The notes: generated from the letters alone by a model not told the origin. DNA of 64,000 bases from Sulfuritalea sp. (GCA_016710465.1 JADJVS010000014.1:248001-312000), one strand, 5' to 3'; counted from the stretch's first letter, positions 53,367 through 61,755 are shown. Made by a program: numbers and translations.

Positions 53367-53436
53367 GCATAACCCATCATTCCACCGGACGCTGCGCGAT
53401 AAAGCCGCGCAGCGCCGGTGAATTCAGACGTTGGGC
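53367..53436 (+). repeat. attC site 20
   Basis: R'' GCATAAC at 53367 complements the unusual GTTATGC; R' GTTGGGC at 53430; 70 bp. Confidence 0.93.
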
Positions 53437-53452
53437 ATCGAGGTAACGCGCT

Positions 53453-53926
53453 ATGTTTGAAATTGTCAGCTCATCAATTCTCGCTTCTCTTTGCACAATC
53501 GCCGTTATTGGCTTCTTGGGCCGCACATGGATACAGGCTCGATTAAAGGCGTCCGTTGAGCACGAGTACAAAATTCAGTTTGAGCTTTTTCAACGTGAAT
53601 TGAACCAAAAGCAAAAGGTCGAGCTTGTCGCCGAGTTGCTTGCCGAGTATGCAAAAACTCCATATGGCGAAACTGTGCCTCGTGAGCAACGAACACTGCT
53701 AAACAAGCTGTCATTTCAGGCATCGCTATGGCTCCCAAGTGAACTCGCAATCGAGCTAGGGAAGCGCCTGCAAAACAAACCTGATGCAAAGACTCCGTTT
53801 GAACTCATATTGATTGCACGTCGCCTGCTAATCGGTGACACCTCAATCACTGTTGACGACGTAACGTGGTGGGAACCCTCAAAGGAGCAGCGTGCAGACC
53901 CTATTTTTCATCATGGCAGCAAGTAA
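53453..53926 (+). CDS. Cassette 21 membrane-anchored hypothetical protein (copy 2 of 2)
   Basis: The product is identical over all 157 residues to that of cassette 9 at 45096-45569, and the surrounding cassette including its attC has the same length (568 bp). It has an N-terminal membrane helix and a cytoplasmic or periplasmic helical body. The cassettes on either side differ between the two places, so only this unit was copied. Confidence 0.72.
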   Translation: MFEIVSSSILASLCTIAVIGFLGRTWIQARLKASVEHEYKIQFELFQRELNQKQKVELVAELLAEYAKTPYGETVPREQRTLLNKLSFQASLWLPSELAIELGKRLQNKPDAKTPFELILIARRLLIGDTSITVDDVTWWEPSKEQRADPIFHHGSK

Positions 53927-53934
53927 CACGCGAT

Positions 53935-54004
53935 GCCCAACCCATCATTCCACCGGACGCTGCGCGATGAAGCCGCGCAGCGCCGGTGAATTCAAACGTT
54001 GGGC
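53935..54004 (+). repeat. attC site 21
   Basis: R'' GCCCAAC at 53935, R' GTTGGGC at 53998; 70 bp, the same as attC 9. Confidence 0.93.
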
Positions 54005-54386
54005 CTGACGGCAGAGAGATGGAGAATTCAGTGAAGATCGTTGGTCACCGTCATCGCTCTTGCCACCGGCATCGTGGCGCAAAGGCGCACTGCGGGCCGG
54101 TTCTCCAGCCGCCGCGGCTTCGGTCATCGCGGTATTCGTGGGCCTCGCCATCCACCGTTGAGACCGAACCCACCGCGCCTCTGCGAAGGTTCCTTGGGGT
54201 GCCCTCGTCAAGCTTGCCCGCAGTGCTAAGCGCTCCGTTCCCAGTCCGCAGGTCTGGCCGCGTCGCCCTTGGTGGCCAAAAGCGTTCGTTTCGTGGTGGC
54301 GTTGCCGCCGCACTTCGTTCAACCGCCGTGTCGCCAGCGCCGACTCTTGCGCTGACTCATTTTCCCGTGCCCCGGCATAGGCCCCA
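54005..54386 (+). other. Cassette 22, orf-less, family II
   Basis: A close relative of cassette 3. One motif copy starts at 54334, about 330 bases in. No gene is supported. Confidence 0.72.
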
Positions 54387-54473
54387 GCCCAACCCGGCGG
54401 TCGACCCCGTTCCCTTCGGTCACTGGACGCTGCGCGATGAAGCCGCGCAGCGCCGGTCACCTCCACGTTAGCC
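54387..54473 (+). repeat. attC site 22 (long type)
   Basis: R'' GCCCAAC at 54387, R' GTTAGCC at 54467; 87 bp. It closely matches attC 3. Confidence 0.93.
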
Positions 54474-54492
54474 ATCCAAGGGGGATGTCACA

Positions 54493-54828
54493 ATGATCGC
54501 TTTCGTTTTCTACTTTTCCCTTGCAATGGTTGTTCTCGTACCTCTCCAAGCGCTTAGTCTCAAATATCGTGCTCAAACTAGCTTTCGTGCAGTTACCTTG
54601 AACGTCCGCATTTGGTTCTCGATTCTCAGCGTTGCTTCGGGTCTCGTTGCTGCAGCTTCCATTGGTTATGTAGTGATGTTTGGGCCTTCCTACATCACTG
54701 GTGATTACGTCGGACTGCCTTGGCTAACATGGCTGCCAGCACTTGTCATAGGTCTATGGGCGGGCATAAAAGCAAACCATCTCGTCTTGGCCGTGCTGTT
54801 TGCACGCTCAGACGAAATATTGAAATGA
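54493..54828 (+). CDS. Cassette 23 small membrane protein
   Basis: The 111-residue protein has helices at IAFVFYFSLAMVVLVPLQAL, FSILSVASGLVAAASIGYVV and WLPALVIGLWAGI. Short basic loops suggest an inner-membrane protein. The ATG at 54493 follows AAGGGGGATG with normal spacing. No family is recognised. Confidence 0.65.
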   Translation: MIAFVFYFSLAMVVLVPLQALSLKYRAQTSFRAVTLNVRIWFSILSVASGLVAAASIGYVVMFGPSYITGDYVGLPWLTWLPALVIGLWAGIKANHLVLAVLFARSDEILK

Positions 54829-54840
54829 AAATAGCTGAAT

Positions 54841-54907
54841 GGCTAACCCATCAATCCACCGGAGCTGCGCAAGAAGCCGCGCAGCCCGGTGATTTCAGAC
54901 GTTAGGG
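54841..54907 (+). repeat. attC site 23 (short stem)
   Basis: R'' GGCTAAC at 54841 complements GTTAGCC; R' GTTAGGG at 54901; 67 bp. It has the same shortened loop AAGAAGCC as attC 19. Confidence 0.93.
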
Positions 54908-54913
54908 GTGTTC

Positions 54914-55288
54914 ATGGACGGTGCCCAAGAAGGATTTACCAAGACGCTTGAGTTGTTTGCGGACGGGAAGCCAAGGGACACAGATAGCAGTCCCGCAGTA
55001 GACACAGAACATGCGCGTTGGCTGTATGAAGAAGGCTTCCTTAGTGGTATCGACGTAACAACCATTCATGACTCCGCACCCAAATACATTGACCTGAGAA
55101 TCACATCAAAAGGCCTAGATCTTCTTCAGCAGAAACAAAAAGAGATCGCTGACCGGCCAGGCAAGGAGGCCGCTTATGAAAAAAATTACCCCATGCGTTC
55201 TAAGATCGTCGTCGGTATATCTATAGGCCTTCTTGTTGCTTTGGTTATTGCAGCCTTTCAATGGCTTGCTCATGGCAAACACCCCTAA
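54914..55288 (+). CDS. Cassette 24 hypothetical protein with C-terminal membrane anchor
   Basis: The 124-residue protein has a soluble N-terminal part (DTEHARWLYEEGFLSGIDVTTIHD, then YIDLRITSKGLDLLQQKQ) resembling a small winged-helix or YjcQ-like fold. It ends with a helix IVVGISIGLLVALVIAAFQWLA as a tail anchor. I start at the ATG at 54914; a GTG at 54908 is possible. Function unknown. Confidence 0.62.
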   Translation: MDGAQEGFTKTLELFADGKPRDTDSSPAVDTEHARWLYEEGFLSGIDVTTIHDSAPKYIDLRITSKGLDLLQQKQKEIADRPGKEAAYEKNYPMRSKIVVGISIGLLVALVIAAFQWLAHGKHP

Positions 55289-55369
55289 CCCTGCGCTCGA
55301 CCACGTTCGCTTTGCTCACTGGACGCTGCGCGATGAAGCCGCGCAGCGCCGGTCAGCTCCACGTTGGGC
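55283..55369 (+). repeat. attC site 24 (long type)
   Basis: R'' CCCTAAC at 55283 complements GTTAGGG and overlaps the gene's stop; R' GTTGGGC at 55363; 87 bp. The arm has diverged (CACGTTCGCTTTGCTCACTG). Confidence 0.92.
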
Positions 55370-55535
55370 CTCTCAATCATGAGCCTTTCCGTTGTTCGCC
55401 ACGGTTCGCTTTCCTGCACTGTTTCGGTGGCCGTTCTCGCGTTCATTTCGCCGTGTCGCCAGCGCCGACTTTCTGTGCCGGTTCGCAGCGCTGTTGAAGT
55501 CGCGGCTCTGCCCGCCACGTTGGTGGGGGACATTT
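55370..55535 (+). other. Cassette 25 leader resembling an orf-less cassette
   Basis: This 166-base leader carries the motif at 55459 (CCAGCGCCGACTTTCT), about 90 bases in, and ends with CACGTTGGTGGGG, which looks like a worn core site. It may be the remnant of an orf-less cassette fused to the following gene. Confidence 0.5.
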
Positions 55536-55802
55536 ATGCTTAAGGCCGTCTGGCTACTTGTCCTTACGCTTTGGGTCGTCTCGGTATCTGGCCTTGTTCC
55601 TGCAAGCGTCGGTAGTGTCTTTGTTGTTTCCGCCATTCTTGTCGCCATGGTCCTGCTCGCCGTCGCAGAAAGAAAGAGGCTTGCGGCTCGTTTAGGCCCG
55701 GGTGAGAAAGTGCGAATGCCGAAGTCACAAAAAGTCATTCTGGCAATTTTCGCGGCGCTCGTTCTTCTGTTTGTGTTCATTGGCAGCCTCACAAAACAAT
55801 AG
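55536..55802 (+). CDS. Cassette 25 small membrane protein
   Basis: The 88-residue protein has two N-terminal helices (AVWLLVLTLWVVSVSGLV; VGSVFVVSAILVAMVLLAV), a short basic loop KRLAARLGPGEKVRMPK and a last helix VILAIFAALVLLFVFIG. GGGGGAC lies upstream of the ATG at 55536. No family is recognised. Confidence 0.6.
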   Translation: MLKAVWLLVLTLWVVSVSGLVPASVGSVFVVSAILVAMVLLAVAERKRLAARLGPGEKVRMPKSQKVILAIFAALVLLFVFIGSLTKQ

Positions 55803-55821
55803 CCACTCGCCATGACAAGAG

Positions 55822-55909
55822 GCCCAACCCGTCGGTCGACCCCGTTCCCTTCGGTCACTGGACGCTGCGCGATAAAGCCGCGCAGCGCCGGTCACCTTCA
55901 ACGTTAGCC
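55822..55909 (+). repeat. attC site 25 (long type)
   Basis: R'' GCCCAAC at 55822, R' GTTAGCC at 55903; 88 bp, loop GATAAAGCC. Confidence 0.93.
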
Positions 55910-55917
55910 GTCGAAAG

Positions 55918-56469
55918 ATGATCGAGTCCTGCTACTGGCGCACCGAGTTGAGGAACGATCTCGCTTGGCTCAAGAACCACCGGGTATATCGCAGGTGGTC
56001 CGAGAAACAGCAAGTCCTCTTCGAGCGAAAGTTGATGCTGGTTGCTTTTCAGGTCCGCTCACTGCTGGAACGACCAAAAGTTAACGATCAAGCCCGTAAC
56101 ACCGGTATGTCGGTCTTGCGCTACAAGAAAACCGGCGACCGTCCATTTACGGCCACAGGCTCAGGCTGGCCTCATGAGCGGTTCGATATGGAGCATCCCG
56201 AGGCCGCCGTTCTCTCCGCGCTTGAGGTTTGCAACCAATTCATCCACTACTACTGGATGCAAACTTTGTCCGAAAGCCGAGCCTTTGTGTCAATGCTTGT
56301 ATTTTCCGACTACCAGCGCCACAAGTGGGCCTACGAGTTTCAAATCGAAGACCTTTTGAAGTTGTTCCGTGTGTTTGGCAATGATTCTTCTGCCATCGTG
56401 GGCATGGAATCTCAATGGGACGACAAAAGGCAAGACTACATTGTCATGAGATCGTGGGGGGCTAGGTGA
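55918..56469 (+). CDS. Cassette 26 hypothetical protein
   Basis: The 183-residue soluble protein is rich in aromatic and charged residues. Features are WLKNHRVYRRWSEKQQVLFERKLML at the start, EVCNQFIHYYWMQTLSESRAF near residue 103 and HKWAYEFQIEDLLKLFRVFG near 134, suggesting a mainly helical fold. No family is recognised. The ATG is eight bases from the core site, and the stop lies seven bases before R''. Confidence 0.68.
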   Translation: MIESCYWRTELRNDLAWLKNHRVYRRWSEKQQVLFERKLMLVAFQVRSLLERPKVNDQARNTGMSVLRYKKTGDRPFTATGSGWPHERFDMEHPEAAVLSALEVCNQFIHYYWMQTLSESRAFVSMLVFSDYQRHKWAYEFQIEDLLKLFRVFGNDSSAIVGMESQWDDKRQDYIVMRSWGAR

Positions 56470-56475
56470 CTCGAC

Positions 56476-56545
56476 GGCTAACACTTCGTTCCAGGGGACG
56501 CTGCGCGATGAAGCCGCGCAGCGCCCCTGAACTCGGACGTTGGGG
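56476..56545 (+). repeat. attC site 26
   Basis: R'' GGCTAAC at 56476 complements GTTAGCC; R' GTTGGGG at 56539; 70 bp. After R'' the usual CCCATC is ACTTC. Confidence 0.92.
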
Positions 56546-57005
56546 CGCTCAAGGCATGCGGCAATTCGCTCCCTCGCATCTTCAACCGCTTGCGCTGTCG
56601 CCTATGCGTTTGGTGTTGCCCGTGCGTAAGGTAGGCGCGTTGCCTTCGCTCCCTCACACGCGGCGGTTTGCAGCGGCTCACGCATTCTGCTGGCGTCCAT
56701 GGCGGGTAGCTCCGGTTGAGGCCCCCGCGCAAGTAAGGGCATCACGGGGTAACACTTCGGCTTGCGTTCTCGGGCGCGGGTCCGTCGCTTCCGTCGCTCG
56801 TCCGCTGTTGCTCGGTCGGCTTGCCGGTGTCACCCAAGTTCGCCGCGTTCCCTCGTCAGCGCATCGTGGTCGCCGTATCGCCAGCGCCGACTCTTGTGCC
56901 ACCGGGTGGTGTGCGGCGGCCGTGCCTTCGTTTCTCGCTTTCGCAGTACGCCGTCCGCGCTGGCGCTTGCGCCTATGGTGCCCACCTCGCCGGTGAGCCG
57001 CAGCG
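56546..57005 (+). other. Cassette 27, orf-less, family IV
   Basis: It is nearly identical to the next cassette; I see three differences. The motif lies at 56881, about 335 bases in. Open frames are Arg/Ala/Ser-rich on both strands and run through the attC. No gene is supported. Confidence 0.74.
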
Positions 57006-57093
57006 CCCCAACCCGTCGGTCGACCCCGTTCCCTTCGGTCACTGGACGCTGCGCGATGAAGCCGCGCAGCGCCGGTCACCTTCAACGTTGGGG
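57006..57093 (+). repeat. attC site 27 (long type)
   Basis: R'' CCCCAAC at 57006 complements GTTGGGG; R' GTTGGGG at 57087; 88 bp. Confidence 0.93.
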
Positions 57094-57554
57094 CGCTCAA
57101 GGCATGCGGCAATTCGCTCCCTCGCATCTTCAACCGCTTGCGCTGTCGCCTATGCGTTTGGTGTTGCCCGTGCGTAAGGTAGGCGCGTTGCCTTCGCTCC
57201 CTCACACGCGGCGGTTTGCAGCGGCTCACGCATTCTGCTGGCGTCCACGGCGGGTAGCTCCGGTTGAGGCCCCCGCGCAAGTAAGGGCATCACGGGGTAA
57301 CACTTCGGCTTGCGTTCTCGGGCGCGGGTCCGTCGCTTCCGTCGCTCGTCCGCTGTTGCTCGGTCGGCTTGCCGGTGTCACCCAAGTTCGCCGCGTTCCC
57401 TCGTCAGCGCATCGTGGTCGCCGTATCGCCAGCGCCGACTCTTGTGCCACCCGGGTGGTGTGCGGCGGCCGTGCCTTCGTTTCTCGCTTTCGCAGTACGC
57501 CGTCCGCGCTGGCGCTTGCGCCTATGGTGCCCACCTCGCCGGTGAGCCGCAGCG
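57094..57554 (+). other. Cassette 28, orf-less, family IV
   Basis: A tandem duplicate of cassette 27. One extra C (CACCCGGGTGG) shifts every frame near 57450 and nothing compensates for it, which argues against a translated product. The motif lies at 57429. Confidence 0.74.
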
Positions 57555-57642
57555 CCCCAACCCGTCGGTCGACCCCGTTCCCTTCGGTCACTGGACGCTG
57601 CGCGATAAAGCCGCGCAGCGCCGGTCACCTTCAACGTTGGGC
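57555..57642 (+). repeat. attC site 28 (long type)
   Basis: R'' CCCCAAC at 57555, R' GTTGGGC at 57636; 88 bp. It has GATAAAGCC in the loop where attC 27 has GATGAAGCC. Confidence 0.93.
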
Positions 57643-57676
57643 TTCATCAACCTACTTTTTTGCGAAAGGGAAATAC

Positions 57677-58195
57677 ATGAGGACAGCCAATCACATTGAC
57701 GTTCACCTTCCCAATCTGATTCCAAATGAAATTGTGAGTGACGCATTGGCTTACGTAAGCGATTCTGAGATAAGGGTGCGTTCAGTATCGGTTGATGGGA
57801 GTGATTTCGTCGCTGAATTGGAATGTCGTTCGCCGACCTATACATCGAAGGCAGTTGAGTACTTGAGCACCTCAGAACTGGCGATTTCATCCGCCCAGTT
57901 CGGCCAAGTCGTACTTCACATCCTCGTAGGCGCGCCATCGTTTGAGTATCGCCACATGCTGACTCCGGAACGCCTCTCTCTGCTAAGGAACAACCATCAA
58001 GTCTACTTTCTCAATTGGCAACTCCGCTTTCGCCGCATATCAAAATGCGCAGACTACGTAATGACTTTGACGGTGGATCGTGTGTTCACACGGAAGACTT
58101 CGATATTCGCGCAATGTAGTTTCCGAGTTGGTAAGGCCGTTGAAGGTAGTTTTACCGCACTGATCCCCGGCGAAGAAATTGGGGGTGCTCCGTGA
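57677..58195 (+). CDS. Cassette 29 gene 1, possible FcoT-like hot-dog thioesterase
   Basis: The 172-residue protein has ELECRSPTYTSKAVEYLSTSELAISSAQFGQVVLHILVGA near residues 50-90. This resembles FcoT-type acyl-CoA thioesterase domains (PTYT...DYLS...ALSQ). A C-terminal strand-rich half follows (LNWQLRFRRISKCADYVMTLTVDRVF). GAAAGGGAAATAC precedes the ATG. It overlaps the next gene by four bases (GTGA). The assignment is tentative. Confidence 0.5.
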   Translation: MRTANHIDVHLPNLIPNEIVSDALAYVSDSEIRVRSVSVDGSDFVAELECRSPTYTSKAVEYLSTSELAISSAQFGQVVLHILVGAPSFEYRHMLTPERLSLLRNNHQVYFLNWQLRFRRISKCADYVMTLTVDRVFTRKTSIFAQCSFRVGKAVEGSFTALIPGEEIGGAP

Positions 58196-58785
58196 TCTAC
58201 ATTATTAGCACCCTGTTCTCCGTTTTACTTGGCGCGGTTTCTGCGGCTCTTGTAAAGGTCGAATACTCGTCATCTCCCCCTGGAGCGACCGCGAATTCGC
58301 TCGTTACTCGCCACAATCTATATCGGGTTGCGTTTGCAATGGCCCTATTTCTTCTTGATTGGATCGCGTTTGGAATTGTCTATCCGCCATCCAAGCCATT
58401 CACGGCAACATGGTTCGACGTAGCACTGTTTGCGCTATATCTTCCTGCATTGGTTGCATTAACTTCATCTGTTATGTTGTCTTTTGGTGATGGGGAGGAA
58501 TACTGCATACCTCTGGCCGCCTATCACTGCCTCGCTGGATTGACAGACATCGTATGGTTGGTCTGGCTCGCACAAACGCAAAGTGCGGCGTCTCACTCCC
58601 TTGTTCCAATAATTATTTGCTTGTCCATGTACATCGGAATGCGCTTTGCGATTCCGGTAATGCTGTTTCTATCCATCAAGAAGCTGACTTCCGTAAGAGC
58701 CGAAATGTTGCTTCTCCTTGGGACGATACCTAAGGGATTTTTGTTTGTCATGATCCCCGTTACGGGCATATCCCTCCCAGCCTAA
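58192..58785 (+). CDS. Cassette 29 gene 2, polytopic membrane protein
   Basis: The 197-residue protein has about six helices, among them IISTLFSVLLGAVSAALV, AFAMALFLLDWIAFGIVY, VALFALYLPALVALTSSVML and MLLLLGTIPKGFLFVMIPV. The start is a GTG overlapping gene 1, so translation is coupled. It lies directly before a symporter and could be an accessory subunit. No family is recognised. Confidence 0.65.
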   Translation: MIYIISTLFSVLLGAVSAALVKVEYSSSPPGATANSLVTRHNLYRVAFAMALFLLDWIAFGIVYPPSKPFTATWFDVALFALYLPALVALTSSVMLSFGDGEEYCIPLAAYHCLAGLTDIVWLVWLAQTQSAASHSLVPIIICLSMYIGMRFAIPVMLFLSIKKLTSVRAEMLLLLGTIPKGFLFVMIPVTGISLPA

Positions 58786-58795
58786 GGAGTACCTA

Positions 58796-60202
58796 ATGCA
58801 TACGTCTATTACGATTGCGACACTCCTAGTTCTGGCCTTTGCGGCTGTAAAGTCGCTCCGCGGAGCATCAGATTGGGAGGAATACTATGCCGGCGCTCAC
58901 GCCAATCAATCTATTTCTCCTCAATTCGCCGCCGTCAGTATCTTTGCCTCTTTTACAGGTGGGTTTATGTTGTTCGGTGTTCCGCAACTCGGAATTGAGG
59001 CGGGGCTGAGCGGCTATGCAATTGGGCTGGCCTATGTTATTGGCTTGCCGATGGTTCTCTGGGTCGCGAATCGGATCAAGGACCGTGTCGATTTGCGGGA
59101 GGGCTACTTCGGTGTTGATGTGCTCGTCGGAAAAGTGTTTGGTCCGTCGTCTCAACTCGCGCTATATGTGCTTTGTATCGTCGTTTTCGTCGGAGTATTG
59201 GGCGCGCAACTCTTAGCTGTCGGGTATTACTTAAAAACGTATACGGGACAGTTCGACTATTTCGTTGTGTTGGTTATTGGTGTTGGAGCGACATTTCTAT
59301 ATACGTTCCGTGGCGGACTTAAGGCCGTACTTGCAAATGACTACATTCAAGGGCTCGTCGAATTTGGTACATGTATAGTTTTGCTTGGCGGTGTTTGGGT
59401 TTTTGCTTCCGGAAGAACACCTTCCGTCTCACTTTCTGTGGTCGCCGATGGAGTTGGCGGGAAACACGGGCCTTTGTTTCCTATTGTTGCCGCAATCTCC
59501 GTTGGGCTTACCTTCATTGCGAGACCCGATCTATGGCAACGCATTCGACTCGTTGCTCCCCAAAAGAGAAATGCTTGCCTATGGATAGTGGCTATCGCGA
59601 TATTTGTCTTTTATTCCGCAATGGCCACGGTCGGAGTCCTTGTTAAGTCCAATCCAGACGTGTTTGCTGGTCTTCAGTCAACGCCACTTGGCGAAGTGCC
59701 GATCAAGTTAGTCGAATTTACACTACCGCTGCCTTTTCAAATTCTCGTCCTGTCTGGGATGCTCCTTGGCTTGATGTCATCGATCGATGCGTATCTCAAT
59801 ATAGTGTCCGTTTTGGTGGCCAAGGTTGTTCTTTGGCGAGAGGGAACGACTGATGGAAAGGTGCTGATTGCCAACGCACGTATTGCCGCACTTGGATCGA
59901 TGATTGTTGCAGTAATGCTTGCTGTTCTATTCCCAGATATTGTTGAACTGCTTTCCGCGTCGTTTTCTGTCTTCGGAGTTGTAGTCCCGGTCGTGGCTCT
60001 GACGATTATCAAGAGAACGAAGACCTATCCGGATTGGGTGGGTGCTGTTCCCCTTTGGCTATCTCTAGCGGTTCTTGTCATCGCATTTCCCTTCTTACGC
60101 GCGGTGTCATTTATTCCCGCAATTCTCATTGGATGGATCAGCCTATTCGTTGTTCTATTTGTACATAGTCGGATTTCCGGCCAGGTGCGATCTAGCCCAT
60201 GA
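58796..60202 (+). CDS. Cassette 29 gene 3, sodium:solute symporter family protein
   Basis: The 468-residue protein has about 13 helices and the SSS-family pattern: ASDWEEYYAGAHANQSISPQFAAVSIFASFTGG at the start, LYTFRGGLKAVLANDYIQGLVEFG near residue 160, and GMLLGLMSSIDAYLNIVSVLV near 320. It would use a sodium gradient to import a solute. The gene fills most of a 2.6-kb cassette, which is long for an integron. It starts 11 bases after gene 2. Confidence 0.8.
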   Translation: MHTSITIATLLVLAFAAVKSLRGASDWEEYYAGAHANQSISPQFAAVSIFASFTGGFMLFGVPQLGIEAGLSGYAIGLAYVIGLPMVLWVANRIKDRVDLREGYFGVDVLVGKVFGPSSQLALYVLCIVVFVGVLGAQLLAVGYYLKTYTGQFDYFVVLVIGVGATFLYTFRGGLKAVLANDYIQGLVEFGTCIVLLGGVWVFASGRTPSVSLSVVADGVGGKHGPLFPIVAAISVGLTFIARPDLWQRIRLVAPQKRNACLWIVAIAIFVFYSAMATVGVLVKSNPDVFAGLQSTPLGEVPIKLVEFTLPLPFQILVLSGMLLGLMSSIDAYLNIVSVLVAKVVLWREGTTDGKVLIANARIAALGSMIVAVMLAVLFPDIVELLSASFSVFGVVVPVVALTIIKRTKTYPDWVGAVPLWLSLAVLVIAFPFLRAVSFIPAILIGWISLFVVLFVHSRISGQVRSSP

Positions 60203-60203
60203 A

Positions 60204-60266
60204 GCCCAACCCATCGTTCCAGGGGACGCTGCGCGATGAAGCCGCGCAGCGCCCCTGAACTCAGAC
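60204..60266 (+). repeat. attC site 29, left part, interrupted by IS copy 2
   Basis: R'' GCCCAAC at 60204 and the stem to TCAGAC at 60266 are present. The R' box GTTGGGC is displaced to 61746-61752. The insertion point matches that of IS copy 1. Confidence 0.92.
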
Positions 60267-61745
60267 TACAAGGGCTTCCCCAAAAAGCGCAACTACCCTG
60301 ACGGTTTTTCGTTCATCACATTTTCCTGCTCAGGTTTCGTATCACGGCGCGGATCGATGAAGAAGATGGCGGACTGCGAAACTACAACCGGTCATGTTGG
60401 GCATGTCGCCCGGACCCTGATGAAAGACGCGCGCCGGGGCCTCAATCGTTGGACGGGAATGGCTTCTTCCCCTAGAGATAATCAGGCGCTCCCGGCGCGG
60501 GTCCAACCCGCTTCCCATCAACGCATGCAGTGCATGGGTGAACTCGTGCCGGCGGCCACCGGCGCAAACGGCTCCTTTCCGCTTCCTGAAGACGGTTTTC
60601 GGCATCGCCCGCTCAGGCGTCCGCCTGGCGCAGGCGGAACTCCTCGCCGAACCGCAGCACCGCCCAGGCCAGCCGCGCATTCTTCGCGGCAATCGCCACC
60701 ACCGCCTTCCAGTAGCCGCGACGCTCGACCAGGCTTCTCGCCCAGCGGCTGAAGCGGTCCTGCTTCTCCCCAGGCCGGAGAGGATCGCCTTGGCGCCCAT
60801 CACCAGCAGGCTGCGCAAGTAGCGGTCGCCGGCCTTGGTGATCCGTCCCAGGCGGGTTGTCCCGCCGCTGCTGTACTGCCCCGGCGTGAGCCCGATCCAG
60901 GCCGCCACCTGGCGCCCGTTCTTGAAGTCGTGGCCGCCGCCGATGCTGGCCAGGGAGGGCGCTGGCGGTGTTGGGGCCGATCCCCGGCAGATCCATCAGC
61001 CGCCGGCTACGCGCATCCTCGCGGGCCGCGTCGCGAATGATCCGGTCGTACTCGGCAATCCGGACGTCCAGGCTGTCGGCGTGGGCCAGGAGGTCGCCGA
61101 CGCAGCGATTCAGGTAACCCGGCAGATCCTCCAGGTGGTCCATGAGCGCCCGGCGCAGGGCGGTGATCTTCTGCGGGCAGACGATGCCGACTTCCGCGAT
61201 CAGGCCGCGCAGCCGGTTGTAGGTGGCCGTCCGCTCCTCGACGAAGCCGGTGCGGGTGCGGTGCAGCGCCAGGATGATCTGCTGGTGTTCCTCCCTGACC
61301 GGGACGAAGCGCATCTGCGGCCGGGTGACGGCTTCGCAGATGGCGGCGGCGTCCGCCGCGTCGTTCTTGCCGCGCTTGCCGGACAGGCGGTAGGGGATGA
61401 CGAACTTGGGCGCCATCAGCCGGACGGTGTGGCCGTGCTGGCGGAACAGCCGCGCCCAGTGGTGCGCGCCGGAGCAGGCTTCCATGCCGATCAGGCAGGG
61501 CGGCAACTGGGCGATCAGCGGCAGCAGATGCTCGCGTGATACCTTCGGCTTGACCAGCGCCGGCTTGCCGTTATCATCAACGCCATGCACGGCAAAGACG
61601 TTCTTGGCCAGATCGATTCCTACTGTGATAATGCTCATGGACTTCCCCTTTCGTGGTTTTGATGTGATCGCGAAATCTCATCTTGGCACTTGTTGCCGTT
61701 CGCGGCTTCCGCCGCCGCCTCGGGACGGGGAAGTCCCTTTCATTC
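60267..61745 (-). mobile_element. IS110-family (IS1111 group) insertion sequence, copy 2, inserted in attC 29
   Basis: This 1,479-bp element is nearly identical to copy 1, with one extra G near 60953 and a few substitutions (for example CTCCCTGACC for CTCCTTGACC). It lies at the same attC position and in the same orientation relative to the array. It again has the short upstream and long downstream noncoding ends. Confidence 0.92.
60613..61638 (-). pseudogene. tnp: IS110-family transposase, copy 2, frameshifted by an inserted G
   Basis: The frame is normal for the first 230 residues (DEDD domain; one Lys-to-Arg change against copy 1). It then shifts at the extra G near 60953, so the conserved ASALLASIGGG becomes ASALPGQH and the Ser-containing SSGGTT region is lost. 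Because the shared frame-change site near 60768 is then read through, the C-terminal EKQDRFSRWARSLVERRG is back in the correct frame and ends at 60613. This copy should be inactive. Confidence 0.85.
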
Positions 61746-61752
61746 GTTGGGC
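61746..61752 (+). repeat. Displaced R' box of attC 29 (GTTGGGC)
   Basis: This is the core site right of IS copy 2 and the start of cassette 30, whose R'' GCCCAAC complements it. Confidence 0.85.
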
Positions 61753-61755
61753 ATC

